Origin: Arcanobacterium urinimassiliense
GTDB taxonomy: Bacteria; Actinomycetota; Actinomycetes; Actinomycetales; Actinomycetaceae
DNA: 64,000 nt
Assembly (NCBI RefSeq): GCF_900119495.1
Contig: NZ_LT632435.1
Coordinates: 884,736 to 948,735, forward strand
Direction: 5' to 3'
Translations under genes and position numbers: made by a program
Shown: one piece after another, positions 36,261-44,876 of the stretch
Position numbering within the stretch: position 1 is the first letter of the stretch
How the letters are laid out: each line of letters begins with the position of its first letter
Notes under the pieces: generated by a model
Database searches by the model: none
Seen by the model: only the letters and a program-made list of their open reading frames with translations
What the model was told of the DNA's origin: nothing

Positions 36261-37289
36261 ATGCAAAAAATTATGAGCCTGCTGCCGGGATTGGCAATGG
36301 TGGCTATCGTCGCCGTGATAGCTTATTTTACTAATTACTTTCTACCAGTGCTTTCTACGCTTTTAGTAGCTATTTTACTCGGTATTCTGCTGCGCAATGT
36401 GGGTTTAATACCGGCGCGGGCAGAAGCAGGAATTGCTTTTGCTTCTCGCACTGTGCTGCGAGCTGGAGTGGTGCTACTTGGTTTTGAGCTTTCGATTCCC
36501 GTAATCGCTTCGCTGGGTTGGGGAGTGATTGCCACGATTCTGCTTACAGTTAGCTGCACTTTTCTTATCACACTACTTTTGGGGCGGCTTATGCGTCTCT
36601 CTTTGACCGATACTATTCTCACTGCTACTGGTACTTCCATTTGCGGGGCGGCAGCAGTGGCAGCAATGACTGCGGTGACTAGCCAGTATGACGAGGACGA
36701 TGCTGATGCGGCTGCAACAGCGGTAGCAGGCGTGACTATCTACGGCACGCTCGCGATGTTTCTCTTGCCGATTCTGGTGCCGATTTTCGGATTGAATGAT
36801 CTAAGTGCCGGTACTTGGATAGGGGCGGGAGTCCATGAAGTGGGGCAGGTAGTGGCCGCGGGAGGATTAATCAATACTGCAGTTTTAGATACTGCTGTGG
36901 TCACGAAACTAGGGCGAGTGCTTATGCTCGCTCCTTTAGTAGTAATAGTGGGTATAGCCTTGGCACGGCAGGAACGAAAAGAAGGCAGCAGCTTGGTGCG
37001 TACACAAAACGAAAAGTCTGCCAATCCGCCTATCGTGCCACTTTTTGTAGCTGGATTCGTGGCAATGGTGGCCTTGCGCTCAGTTTTAGGGTTGCCCGCT
37101 GATCATATTCTTCCGGAGCTAATTACCCAAATCGCTACTTTGCTCTTGACTGCGGCCATGGGTGCGATGGGGGCGGGGGTACACTTGCGCAAAGTGCTTA
37201 CCACCGGCCGGAAACCTATGTTACTAGCGGCGGCAGCGGGAATAACTGCTGCTAGCGTCTCTTTGGTAGGCACCATGCTTTTTCTCTGA
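36261..37289 (+). CDS. YeiH/UPF0324 putative sulfate exporter family protein
   Basis: A 342-residue polytopic membrane protein with about ten segments. TGTSICGAAAVAAMTAV and GAGVHEVGQVVAAGGLI are the conserved blocks of this family, and LLRNVGLIPARAEAGIAFAS opens the core. Transport of sulfate or a sulfonate has been suggested for members, but no substrate is established. It follows the MutT gene by 112 bases that hold no clear terminator, so weak read-through is possible. Confidence 0.9.
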   Translation: MQKIMSLLPGLAMVAIVAVIAYFTNYFLPVLSTLLVAILLGILLRNVGLIPARAEAGIAFASRTVLRAGVVLLGFELSIPVIASLGWGVIATILLTVSCTFLITLLLGRLMRLSLTDTILTATGTSICGAAAVAAMTAVTSQYDEDDADAAATAVAGVTIYGTLAMFLLPILVPIFGLNDLSAGTWIGAGVHEVGQVVAAGGLINTAVLDTAVVTKLGRVLMLAPLVVIVGIALARQERKEGSSLVRTQNEKSANPPIVPLFVAGFVAMVALRSVLGLPADHILPELITQIATLLLTAAMGAMGAGVHLRKVLTTGRKPMLLAAAAGITAASVSLVGTMLFL

Positions 37290-37349
37290 AGGTTTCCACA
37301 AAGATAAATCTGAATCTCTCGTAAACTAGGTATTTTTTAAGCTGATAAT

Positions 37350-38318
37350 ATGCTTTTCTCTTTTGTGCGCTGGCTCGGTTTTCGCTCTCAAAATAAAGCT
37401 TTTGCACCGTTTTGCTTGGGAATATGGGTTCTATCAGTAATTTTTTTGCTAAGCAGCCTCTACGTATTTAGCCTCGAGGAAGCGGCAGCCGCAGACGATA
37501 CGCCTACTGCGCAAGCAGAACGAGTGGCTGCTGCCCAGAATTTTTTACGCACGCAACTAAGTGCGGATAATCCTGATCCGCATGGAGGAGTGGGATATCG
37601 CGGCAATCGGCGTGCTATTTTTGGGGAGCCGTGGCTAGATGTTGATGGTAACGGCTGCGATACTCGCAACGATATACTTGCTCGCGACCTAGAAAATGTG
37701 GATTTTTCTCCGCGGGCGGGGCAGCAGAATTGGGCGGCTGGAAAAGGTGTGGGAGTAGCTTCTTGCCCAGATGCCACGGTATACAGTGGCAAACTACGTG
37801 ATCCCTACACTGGAAAAGAAATAGAATTTCGCCGCGGTGCGCAGAGCTCTGCACAAGTGCAAATCGATCATATTATTCCGCTTGCCTATGCTTATATGCA
37901 CGGTGGCTGGGAACTAGCGCAAAAAGGAGAGAAAAATTTACTGCAAGAATTTGCTAATGATCCGGTGAATTTACGGGCAGTATCTGGCGCAGCCAATAAA
38001 GAAAAATCGGCAGCGGGGCCGGCGCAGTGGCTCCCCGAAAATCGTGATTTTCATTGTGAATATGCGCTAGAGATGGTGGCGGTATTAGAAAAATATAATT
38101 CGCGCGGCTTCACGTTAGCGCCCGCAGACCGGAAGGCTTTGCTAGATATTCTCGATAATTCTTGTAGTGGTGCCAGGGGAAAAATCGGGGCAATTCGCCA
38201 GCAAATGGTAGAAAACATGCCCATAGTTATTTTTCTAGGAGGCGGTGCGGTGGTAATAATTTTCTTTTTTAAGGAGCCCCGGCGTAGTAAAAAATCCGTA
38301 ATTTATAAAAAACGTTAA
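37350..38318 (+). CDS. exported or membrane-anchored HNH nuclease (DUF1524-type)
   Basis: A 322-residue protein. A basic head and a hydrophobic stretch (about residues 19-42) form a signal or anchor. The middle contains VDGNGCDTRNDILARDL and the catalytic-looking VQIDHIIPLAYAYMHGGW, then NDPVNLRAVSGAANKEKSA. This layout belongs to HNH nucleases with the GmrSD-C/DUF1524 domain. Near the C-terminus a second hydrophobic segment (about 291-308) ends in a Lys/Arg-rich tail. Such exported nucleases are common in actinobacteria and may digest external DNA. No modification-dependent restriction partner (the GmrS-type domain) is present, so it is not a restriction system on this evidence. Confidence 0.88.
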   Translation: MLFSFVRWLGFRSQNKAFAPFCLGIWVLSVIFLLSSLYVFSLEEAAAADDTPTAQAERVAAAQNFLRTQLSADNPDPHGGVGYRGNRRAIFGEPWLDVDGNGCDTRNDILARDLENVDFSPRAGQQNWAAGKGVGVASCPDATVYSGKLRDPYTGKEIEFRRGAQSSAQVQIDHIIPLAYAYMHGGWELAQKGEKNLLQEFANDPVNLRAVSGAANKEKSAAGPAQWLPENRDFHCEYALEMVAVLEKYNSRGFTLAPADRKALLDILDNSCSGARGKIGAIRQQMVENMPIVIFLGGGAVVIIFFFKEPRRSKKSVIYKKR

Positions 38319-38370
38319 TATCTTTAGTTATTCTTTGAAAACTGCACGCAAACTGGGCTACTCTGGAGTT

Positions 38371-38763
38371 ATGGCTGTAGATTTGCAAACTGCGTATACT
38401 CGCTTGGTAAATGCACTAGAAGAATTTCATAGTTCGGTATTGGAATTTTCCGATGCGGAAGCACCGGCGGTATTGCGCGCCACCGATCATTTAGTGGATG
38501 CCTACACCGTTTATGACGATGCGATTTTCACCCAATATGGGGTAGAGATGCCTTTCGATACCTACGCCGACGATGATGACGACGATGACGATTACGAAGG
38601 CAATGAAGCTTTTGATTTTTATGCTCATGATGACGATGATGATGACGACGATGAGTATGATTTCTCCGACGCGGATGATGAAGATGATGACGACGATTAC
38701 GGCGAAGATGATGACTACGATGACTATGATTACGCCGACGACGATGATGAGGATGACGATTAA
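38371..38763 (+). CDS. acidic protein with poly-Asp tail
   Basis: A 130-residue protein. Residues 1-65 are a helical head (LQTAYTRLVNALEEFHSSVL). The remaining half is almost only Asp, Glu and Tyr, encoded by long GAY/GAR runs. ATG 38371 is preferred because MAVDLQTAYTRLVNALEEFH is a natural beginning, although GGAG lies unusually close; an in-frame TTG at 38335 is the alternative. Similar acidic actinobacterial proteins are sometimes named primosomal protein without evidence. It sits 52 bases after the nuclease gene. The role is unknown; DNA mimicry or metal binding are guesses. Confidence 0.75.
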   Translation: MAVDLQTAYTRLVNALEEFHSSVLEFSDAEAPAVLRATDHLVDAYTVYDDAIFTQYGVEMPFDTYADDDDDDDDYEGNEAFDFYAHDDDDDDDDEYDFSDADDEDDDDDYGEDDDYDDYDYADDDDEDDD

Positions 38764-38885
38764 AGAAAATGACTGATTGGCGTGGTTAGCGCAGTAATTC
38801 AGTCAAATAATTTAATACGCCTTTAATTTTTTAATTTGCCTTTAATTTGCGCTTTTGGTTTCGCGCGCGCTGGCTATACAACTAT

Positions 38886-39842
38886 CTAAAGAGATGGATA
38901 GGCAATATGTGGGCGCGATACGTCGTTTAGTACATTAAATACCTGCGGAGGAAGCTCTTCTATTTCGGCGCTGAAGAGTTGATCAGCTTGGTTGGCAGTA
39001 CGTGGCCCGCAAATCGCACAAGCCACGCCATTTTGCAGTGCCCAAGCTAAAGCCACATCGGTGGGAGTGCGCCCGAGCCCGTCGGCGGCTTTGGCTACCG
39101 CTTCGGTGATACGGCGGGGAGTTTCTTCCAAATAGGGAGCTACCATAGCGTAGAGGTGTTTAGTGGCCGCCCGCGAAGTGGGCGGAATAGTATTGCGATA
39201 TTTACCAGTTAAGACTCCGGCCGCAAGCGGGGAAAAAGCAATCATTCCTAATCCGAGCGCTTGCGCCATAGGGAAATTATCTAGCTCAGTTTTTCGCTCT
39301 AAGAGTGAATAGGGAAAAGCCAGAGCAGTGGGGAGAGGTAAGTGTAAATCTTCCATAATCTGCCGGAATTGCGCACTCTTCCAGGCGCTTTGCCGGCTAA
39401 ATCCCAGATAGCGTACTTTTCCTTGTTCTACAAAATTAGCAAGGGTGCTGAGCATTTCCGCAGCTGGTATTTGTGGATCTGGTTCAGGAACGAGCAATAA
39501 ATCCAGGTAGTCAGTTTTTAGAGTGCGCAGGGTTCCATGCAGGGAACGGTAGAGATGACTGCGCCCTCCCCGCAATTCGGTACCTTTTTTGTTATTGGAA
39601 ATCTGCCCGCACAATACTAAATCGGTACGGGAAAAAGCCTTGTTTAGCAGAGCTCCCACTACTGCTTCGGCATCTCCTTCTCCGTAATCTGGGGAGATAT
39701 CTAGTAGATTACCTCCCGCGTTGAGTAAGGCGGCGAGAATGTGGGCGGCATCAGCTGGCTCTGTATCGCGCCCCCAGTTGAGAGTGCCGATTCCGAGATT
39801 TCCTACCTGTAATCCAGAATTTCCAATCTTGGTGTGCTTCAC
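38886..39842 (-). CDS. aldo/keto reductase family protein with altered active site
   Basis: A 318-residue TIM-barrel protein of the AKR family (KIGNSGLQVGNLGIGTLNWG; LLDISPDYGEGDAE; LGFSRQSAWKSAQF). Asp48 and Tyr53 of the catalytic tetrad are present. The usual Lys (ATK motif) is replaced by LCGQ (about 77-80), and the usual His (QVH motif) by LVP (117-119). It therefore may not reduce carbonyls, and could bind NADPH or act as a regulator. It is divergent from uppP, a neighbour shared with other actinobacteria. Confidence 0.88.
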   Translation of the reverse strand: MKHTKIGNSGLQVGNLGIGTLNWGRDTEPADAAHILAALLNAGGNLLDISPDYGEGDAEAVVGALLNKAFSRTDLVLCGQISNNKKGTELRGGRSHLYRSLHGTLRTLKTDYLDLLLVPEPDPQIPAAEMLSTLANFVEQGKVRYLGFSRQSAWKSAQFRQIMEDLHLPLPTALAFPYSLLERKTELDNFPMAQALGLGMIAFSPLAAGVLTGKYRNTIPPTSRAATKHLYAMVAPYLEETPRRITEAVAKAADGLGRTPTDVALAWALQNGVACAICGPRTANQADQLFSAEIEELPPQVFNVLNDVSRPHIAYPSL

Positions 39843-39893
39843 ACCTCCGAGCTTAGCTCAACTCTGGGGAAAAAATATAGCTAAGCTGAGGGA

Positions 39894-40736
39894 GTGGGAA
39901 TATTCGAAGCCATAATTTTAGGTATTGTGCAAGGATTGACGGAGTTTCTGCCCATATCCTCTTCGGCACATTTACGCATCGTTGGAGAGCTATTTCCAAA
40001 CTTAGGCGATCCGGGAGTGACCTTTACCGCCGTCACTCAAATAGGCACGGAAACAGCTGTGCTCATCTATTTTTGGAAAGATATTCGGCGCATCATCAGC
40101 AATTGGTTTCGGGCTTTACCGCTGGTGCCGGCCGCAAAACGACTTCCGCAAAGTGATCAGTATGTGCGGCTGGGTTGGATAGTAATAGTGGGTTCTATCC
40201 CGATTGCGGTATTGGGATTAGCGCTGGAAGATGCCATAGATTCGGTATTTCGTAACCTCTATGTGACGGCCTTTATGCTGGCACTTTTTGCTATTTTGCT
40301 CGGTTGGGCAGATCGCTGGGGGAAAAAACAACAGCAATTAAGTGATATGCCGATAAAGCATGGCTTAATTCTTGGCTTCGCGCAGTCTTTGGCGCTTATC
40401 CCCGGTGTTTCACGTTCGGGAGGTACTATCACTGCCGGTTTACTCCTCGGCTATACCCGCAGCACTGCCGCGCGTATTTCTTTTTTCCTGGCTATCCCCG
40501 CTATCTTAGCTTCCGGATTTTATCGACTTTTTAGTGACGACGGCACTGGCCCGCAAGTAGGAGCTCTTCCCACCCTCGTAGCCACGCTAACTGCTTTTGC
40601 GGTGGGATTTGCAGTTATAGTCTGGTTCTTGCGGCTAGTGGAAACAAAATCGTATATGCCTTTCGTAATATATCGTTTAGTTCTCGCAGCTACCGTAGTA
40701 ATTATGTTGGGCAGCGGCATATTGGAGATGTATTAA
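39894..40736 (+). CDS. uppP: undecaprenyl-diphosphatase UppP/BacA
   Basis: A 280-residue membrane phosphatase that recycles undecaprenyl pyrophosphate and confers bacitracin tolerance. GIVQGLTEFLPISSSAHL (about residues 11-28) and PGVSRSGGTITAGLLLG are the active-site regions. The GTG start lies in a short A/T-rich gap from the divergent AKR gene. The stop is followed directly by mshC. A 9-bp inverted repeat (39850-39858 with 39879-39887) lies in the shared upstream region. Confidence 0.96.
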   Translation: MGIFEAIILGIVQGLTEFLPISSSAHLRIVGELFPNLGDPGVTFTAVTQIGTETAVLIYFWKDIRRIISNWFRALPLVPAAKRLPQSDQYVRLGWIVIVGSIPIAVLGLALEDAIDSVFRNLYVTAFMLALFAILLGWADRWGKKQQQLSDMPIKHGLILGFAQSLALIPGVSRSGGTITAGLLLGYTRSTAARISFFLAIPAILASGFYRLFSDDGTGPQVGALPTLVATLTAFAVGFAVIVWFLRLVETKSYMPFVIYRLVLAATVVIMLGSGILEMY

Positions 40737-42098
40737 ATGCGTACTTGGGCTGAGCCAAAACTAGAGAAATTACCCGGCACGCCGCCGCCGCTTTATTTAC
40801 GTGATACTAATACCGGGGAGCTGCGCCGGCATTCTTTTTCGGATCTGCATCTTTGGGTATGTGGAATCACCCCCTACGATGCTACACATCTCGGGCACGC
40901 CAATACCTACGTATTTTTCGATATTCTTGCTCGTACTTGGAGGGATTCCGGGCGAGTACTGCGCTATGCGCAAAATCTTACCGATATTGACGATCCGCTT
41001 TTTGAGCGTGCCGCGGCCACCGGCGTCTATTGGAAAGACCTTGCCGCCGCGCAGACGCAACTTTTCCGCGAAGATATGGAAAAATTACGCGTGATTCCCC
41101 CGCAGGATTGGGTTTCGGTCTCGGAAGCGCTTCCGGATTTAATGGAGCAGGTAGAGAAGTTTCGCCACCAAGAAAATGCTTATGAATTGTCGAATGCCAA
41201 CGGCAGTACCGATATCTATATTTCTTTAACAGGAGATACCCATTTCGCGGCCGCGCCCATTTTTTCAAATATGGATCTAGCAGCTGTATTTGATGCGCAC
41301 GGTGGAGATTCTGCTCGCCCCGGGAAACGAGATATTCTCGATCCCTTGCTCTGGCGGGGAGTGCGCGGGGCAGATTATTCCCCTATTGATTTACGCGATG
41401 GCGGTTGGCGGCCGGGGTGGCATATTGAATGCGCCGTAATAGCCCACAAGTTACTGGGCAGAGTGGATGTGCAAGGAGGGGGAGCTGATCTAATTTTCCC
41501 ACACCACGAGATGAGTGAGGCCCATTTACGTGCGCTAAGTGATGATGCGGCGCCGGTCGGTATCCATATGCACAGCGGGCTAGTGGCCTATCAAGGGCAA
41601 AAAATGTCTAAATCGCTAGGTAATTTAGTGCTGGTTTCCAAATTAATGGCTGCGGGAGAAGATCCGCGGGCAGTTCGTTTAGCTATTATTCAGCATCATT
41701 ATCGCGAAGATTGGGAATATGACGATGCAGTATTGCAAACAGCTACTATGCGTTTGCAAAATTGGCAGCGGGCGGCGCACGCTCCTATAGAAACTCGCCC
41801 AGAATCTGCGCCGGCAGCTGCTGCAATTACGGAAACTGCGGCAAGCGAAAATTCGCTAAAGCCTGCTGCGGTGTGCACCGAGCAATCTTTGGCAGGTACG
41901 GAAGCAGCGGTAGGCACAGAAAAATCGGTGCGGGAGTTTTTACAGGAGATGCGCACTCACTTAGCAAAGGATTTAGATACGCCGCGCGCCCTCAGGCTGG
42001 TAGATAACTATACTGCTGCTATAACTAGCTGGGAATCTAGTGCGGCGCGGCAACTTTTTATTACCACAATAGATAATCTTTTAGGGATTGCGCTATGA
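40737..42098 (+). CDS. mshC: cysteine:GlcN-Ins ligase MshC (mycothiol synthesis)
   Basis: A 453-residue relative of cysteinyl-tRNA synthetase that joins cysteine to glucosaminyl-inositol in mycothiol synthesis. CGITPYDATHLGHANTYVFF carries the HIGH-type motif; GWHIECAVIA and KMSKSLGN follow. The ITPYDATHLGHA form is diagnostic of MshC rather than CysS. Residues about 345-400 form a low-complexity Ala/Glu/Thr insertion before the final helical part. The gene begins directly after uppP. Its presence indicates that mycothiol is made. Confidence 0.94.
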   Translation: MRTWAEPKLEKLPGTPPPLYLRDTNTGELRRHSFSDLHLWVCGITPYDATHLGHANTYVFFDILARTWRDSGRVLRYAQNLTDIDDPLFERAAATGVYWKDLAAAQTQLFREDMEKLRVIPPQDWVSVSEALPDLMEQVEKFRHQENAYELSNANGSTDIYISLTGDTHFAAAPIFSNMDLAAVFDAHGGDSARPGKRDILDPLLWRGVRGADYSPIDLRDGGWRPGWHIECAVIAHKLLGRVDVQGGGADLIFPHHEMSEAHLRALSDDAAPVGIHMHSGLVAYQGQKMSKSLGNLVLVSKLMAAGEDPRAVRLAIIQHHYREDWEYDDAVLQTATMRLQNWQRAAHAPIETRPESAPAAAAITETAASENSLKPAAVCTEQSLAGTEAAVGTEKSVREFLQEMRTHLAKDLDTPRALRLVDNYTAAITSWESSAARQLFITTIDNLLGIAL

Positions 42099-42772
42099 AA
42101 ACTGCTAGTAATTTTTCCGGTGCGGTGCTCTTCGATATGGATGGCACTCTCACTGATACCGAAAAAATTTGGTGGGAAGCGGAGCAGAAAGTTTGTGCGC
42201 GGGCTGGTTATGAGCTAAAGGTAGAAGAAGCGAAAATGAGTATTGGAAAATCGCTTCCGGAAGCAGCGCGGCAAATTGTGGAATACACCGGAATCGATAT
42301 GACGCCCGCGGAATACGAAACCGAATTGACACAGCTAGTAGCACAAATAGCCGCGGAAGAAGGACTACCGTGGCGGCCGGGAGCCTTTGAATTATTGACT
42401 TGCTTGGTAGAAATGGGGATTCCTTCTGCTCTCGTCACGTCTTCTTACCACAGCTTTGCGCGGCACGCTCTGCGCCGGGCTCCGCAAGGCAGCCTAGAAG
42501 TAATAGTGAGCGGAGATATGCCCATTCGGGGGAAACCACAGCCAGATCCTTATTTAGAAGCGGCGCACTTACTCGGAGTAGATATTCACAATTGTTTAGC
42601 CTTTGAAGATTCTATACCGGGGCTCTATGCCGCTTTTCAATCGGGGGCGCGCACTTTTGCAGTGCCTTTTATGGTGGAATTGCCGCGTCTGCCAGGAGTG
42701 CGCTTCTTAAAGTCTCTTCAAGAAGTGGATGCAGATTTTCTGCGGCAAGAGTTTGCGGATTTAATACCCTAG
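42095..42772 (+). CDS. HAD-superfamily IA phosphatase
   Basis: A 225-residue HAD hydrolase of the beta-phosphoglucomutase-like group. Motif I is VLFDMDGTLTDTEKIWWE, motif II ALVTSSYHS, motif III RGKPQPDP and motif IV CLAFEDSIPG. The ATG overlaps the mshC stop (ATGA), a linkage that is common in actinobacteria. The substrate is unknown. Confidence 0.92.
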   Translation: MKTASNFSGAVLFDMDGTLTDTEKIWWEAEQKVCARAGYELKVEEAKMSIGKSLPEAARQIVEYTGIDMTPAEYETELTQLVAQIAAEEGLPWRPGAFELLTCLVEMGIPSALVTSSYHSFARHALRRAPQGSLEVIVSGDMPIRGKPQPDPYLEAAHLLGVDIHNCLAFEDSIPGLYAAFQSGARTFAVPFMVELPRLPGVRFLKSLQEVDADFLRQEFADLIP

Positions 42773-42899
42773 CGCTGATACAGTAATACGCTTTTTAATA
42801 CATTAATTATGCTAATACACTATGCGTGCTTTAATGCATTTCTAGGATGCGATACGACGTGATGTGATAGGAAGCGATGCGATGAGAGCGAAGTCCGTA

Positions 42900-43733
42900 T
42901 TAAGAATCTGCTCTTTGTACCGTAAGCAACTGCGCAGCTCCCTCTTCATTCCAAGGCGGGGTGCTTGCACCAAAAGCTGGGCAGAATTTTTGAAAACTGC
43001 ACCAGCTACATAGGGGGCTGGTACGCGGAGCGAAATAGCGTTTCTCCAAACTGTGCAAGATATTTTTCCATACTGAATCTACTTGCCGGCAAAATAAATC
43101 AATATCCGCTTCCACCGGGTCATAGCTGAGAATCTGGCTATTTTTTAAATAGAGCAGCTGTGCGCGTAGCGGTAATTTACCATCGCGAAAATACAGCGCT
43201 GCCACATAAAATAAAAGCTGAAATATGGCGTCTTCTTGAAACTGTGGTTGGGGTGATTTCCCTGTTTTATAATCCACAATTCGAATATCTCCCGCCGTAT
43301 TTTTATCTAAGCGATCAATTATGCCGCGAATTGCTAATCCGGAAGGCAGATAGGTATTTATAAACATCTCGCGCTGGGCTGGCTCTAAATACTGGGGATT
43401 TTCTAAGTCAAAATAATTTTTTAGCAAGGGGCGCGCCGATTCGAGCCAGGGTGTAATCTCCGCAGCGGTAGGAAAAATTTTGAGAGATTCCGGGTGCTTT
43501 TCTAGGTGTGCTTTCCAGTGCGGAATCAACATATCTTGGGCTTGTTCTTCATTCCGCTCTGCAGCTGGCAAGAGAAAGAGATTTTCTAAAACGGAATGTA
43601 CGAGAGTGCCGCGAAGTGCTTCTTGGGAAGGCGTTTCAGATATTTTGTCGATTGTGCGTAGGCGAAACTTAAAAGGGCAGCGCTGAAAATCTTTTATGCG
43701 GGAGGGGGAGAGCGCAGCGTGAGTTGAGTTCAT
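42900..43733 (-). CDS. RecB-like PD-(D/E)XK nuclease with probable Fe-S cluster
   Basis: A 277-residue exonuclease-fold protein resembling the Rv2119-type RecB family. SRIKDFQRCPFKFRLR opens the core, and GIIDRLD and IRIVDYKTGKSPQ carry the catalytic D-x(n)-D-x-K. Cys19 together with Cys242-x2-Cys245-x5-Cys251 forms the four-cysteine iron-sulphur pattern of Cas4/AddB nucleases. No cas genes are near, so a repair role is more likely. It is divergent from trmI, as in M. tuberculosis. The 127 bases between it and the convergent HAD gene are A/T-rich with short GATGCGAT repeats. Confidence 0.9.
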   Translation of the reverse strand: MNSTHAALSPSRIKDFQRCPFKFRLRTIDKISETPSQEALRGTLVHSVLENLFLLPAAERNEEQAQDMLIPHWKAHLEKHPESLKIFPTAAEITPWLESARPLLKNYFDLENPQYLEPAQREMFINTYLPSGLAIRGIIDRLDKNTAGDIRIVDYKTGKSPQPQFQEDAIFQLLFYVAALYFRDGKLPLRAQLLYLKNSQILSYDPVEADIDLFCRQVDSVWKNILHSLEKRYFAPRTSPLCSWCSFQKFCPAFGASTPPWNEEGAAQLLTVQRADS

Positions 43734-43781
43734 AGCTCTACCGTACTACGCCTTTTGGGGAACTTTCCTCCAGCCCGTAGA

Positions 43782-44876
43782 ATGTGGAATGTGCAGGATT
43801 ATCCACAAGATCAAAAAGCGCGGCGGCGCGGGCCCTTTCGAGCCGGTGAGCGCGTGCAGCTGACTGACAGTAAAAATCGTCACTATACCATTACGCTGAC
43901 TGCCGATGGGTATTTTCAATCTCGGCGGGGAAGTTTTTATCATCGGGATTTGATTGGGAAAGAGGAAGGTACGCTGCTCACCACGGCAACGGGGCACAAA
44001 CTGCTGGCATTCCGCCCACTTATTTCGGATTATGTACTCTCGATGCCGCGTGGTGCCACCGTGATATATCCGAAAGATGCTGGGCAAATTGTGCACTATG
44101 CGGATATTTTTCCAGGTGCGCAAGTAGTAGAAGCCGGTTTAGGCTCGGGAGCTCTAGCTATCTCGCTTTTGGCCGCCGTGGGTAAAGAAGGGCATTTAAC
44201 TTCGGTAGAACGCCGCCCCGAATATGCCGATATAGCGCGCGCCAATGTGGAATCGTGGTACGGCACCGCGAATTTGCCCTGGGAAATAAAAATAGGAGAC
44301 TTGGCAGAAGTATTGGCAGATTTTCCTCCCGCCCAGATAGATAGAGTAGTGCTCGATATGCTCGCTCCGTGGGAAAATATTGCCGCGGCGGCGCGGGTAC
44401 TAGTGCCGGGAGGCGTATTTTTAGCCTACGTAACCACTATTCCGCAGCTTTCGCGCCTCACCGAAGAACTGCGCATATCTGGGCAATTTACCGATCCTAC
44501 GTCATTTGAAATACTGCTCCGCCCCTGGCACGTAGAAGGACTTTCCATTCGCCCCGTACATTCGATGGTGGCACATACGGGATTTTTATTAACGGCGCGG
44601 CGCTTAGCTGGCGAATCCGCCGGGCAACTTTTTACTCCAGAGCAATTATCGGAAGCTGTTCTTCCATTTCGCGGAGAAGATAGTGATTGGGAAGCAGAAT
44701 TAGATCGAGATTTTAAGAACGAGAAGCGGATTCGGAAAATTCGGCGAGCGGTGGCGCGGCGAGCTGACCAAGAGAAAAGCGGTCTTTCTCACCCCGGTGA
44801 AAATATGGAGAAACTAGAAGCACAACTGCGGCGGGAGCAAAAGGAGAAAATATGCCCATCGAAGCAGCCCGAGTAA
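43782..44876 (+). CDS. trmI: tRNA (adenine-58-N1)-methyltransferase TrmI
   Basis: A SAM-dependent methyltransferase of about 364 residues that makes m1A58 in tRNA. RRRGPFRAGERVQLTDSKNR begins the conserved part; VVEAGLGSGALAISLLAAVG is the SAM motif, and VVLDMLAPWEN follows. A charged C-terminal tail of about 80 residues extends past the usual 280-residue form. ATG 43782 is preferred; TTG 43755 and GTG 43791 are in frame. The 3' end overlaps dop by 25 bases, so trmI and dop are likely co-transcribed. Confidence 0.9.
   Translation: MWNVQDYPQDQKARRRGPFRAGERVQLTDSKNRHYTITLTADGYFQSRRGSFYHRDLIGKEEGTLLTTATGHKLLAFRPLISDYVLSMPRGATVIYPKDAGQIVHYADIFPGAQVVEAGLGSGALAISLLAAVGKEGHLTSVERRPEYADIARANVESWYGTANLPWEIKIGDLAEVLADFPPAQIDRVVLDMLAPWENIAAAARVLVPGGVFLAYVTTIPQLSRLTEELRISGQFTDPTSFEILLRPWHVEGLSIRPVHSMVAHTGFLLTARRLAGESAGQLFTPEQLSEAVLPFRGEDSDWEAELDRDFKNEKRIRKIRRAVARRADQEKSGLSHPGENMEKLEAQLRREQKEKICPSKQPE

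Noticed and set aside
37350-38318. Type IV restriction system (GmrSD)
   Set aside because: Only the C-terminal HNH-type domain is present, with membrane or export signals and without the GmrS-type domain.
38573-38776. Met/Thr-rich open frame in the poly-Asp tract
   Set aside because: It is a frame shift of the GAY repeat; the Asp frame has the natural start and a conserved helical head.
40737-42098. Cysteinyl-tRNA synthetase
   Set aside because: The ITPYDATHLGHA signature and the uppP-mshC neighbourhood identify the mycothiol ligase MshC instead.
42773-42899. Short repeats between the HAD and RecB genes
   Set aside because: The ATACA/GATGCGAT runs are short and irregular and look like composition bias between convergent genes.
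42900-43733. Cas4 or a CRISPR-associated nuclease
   Set aside because: The four cysteines and nuclease core are shared with Cas4, but there is no repeat array or other cas gene, and the position next to trmI fits the Rv2119-type RecB protein.
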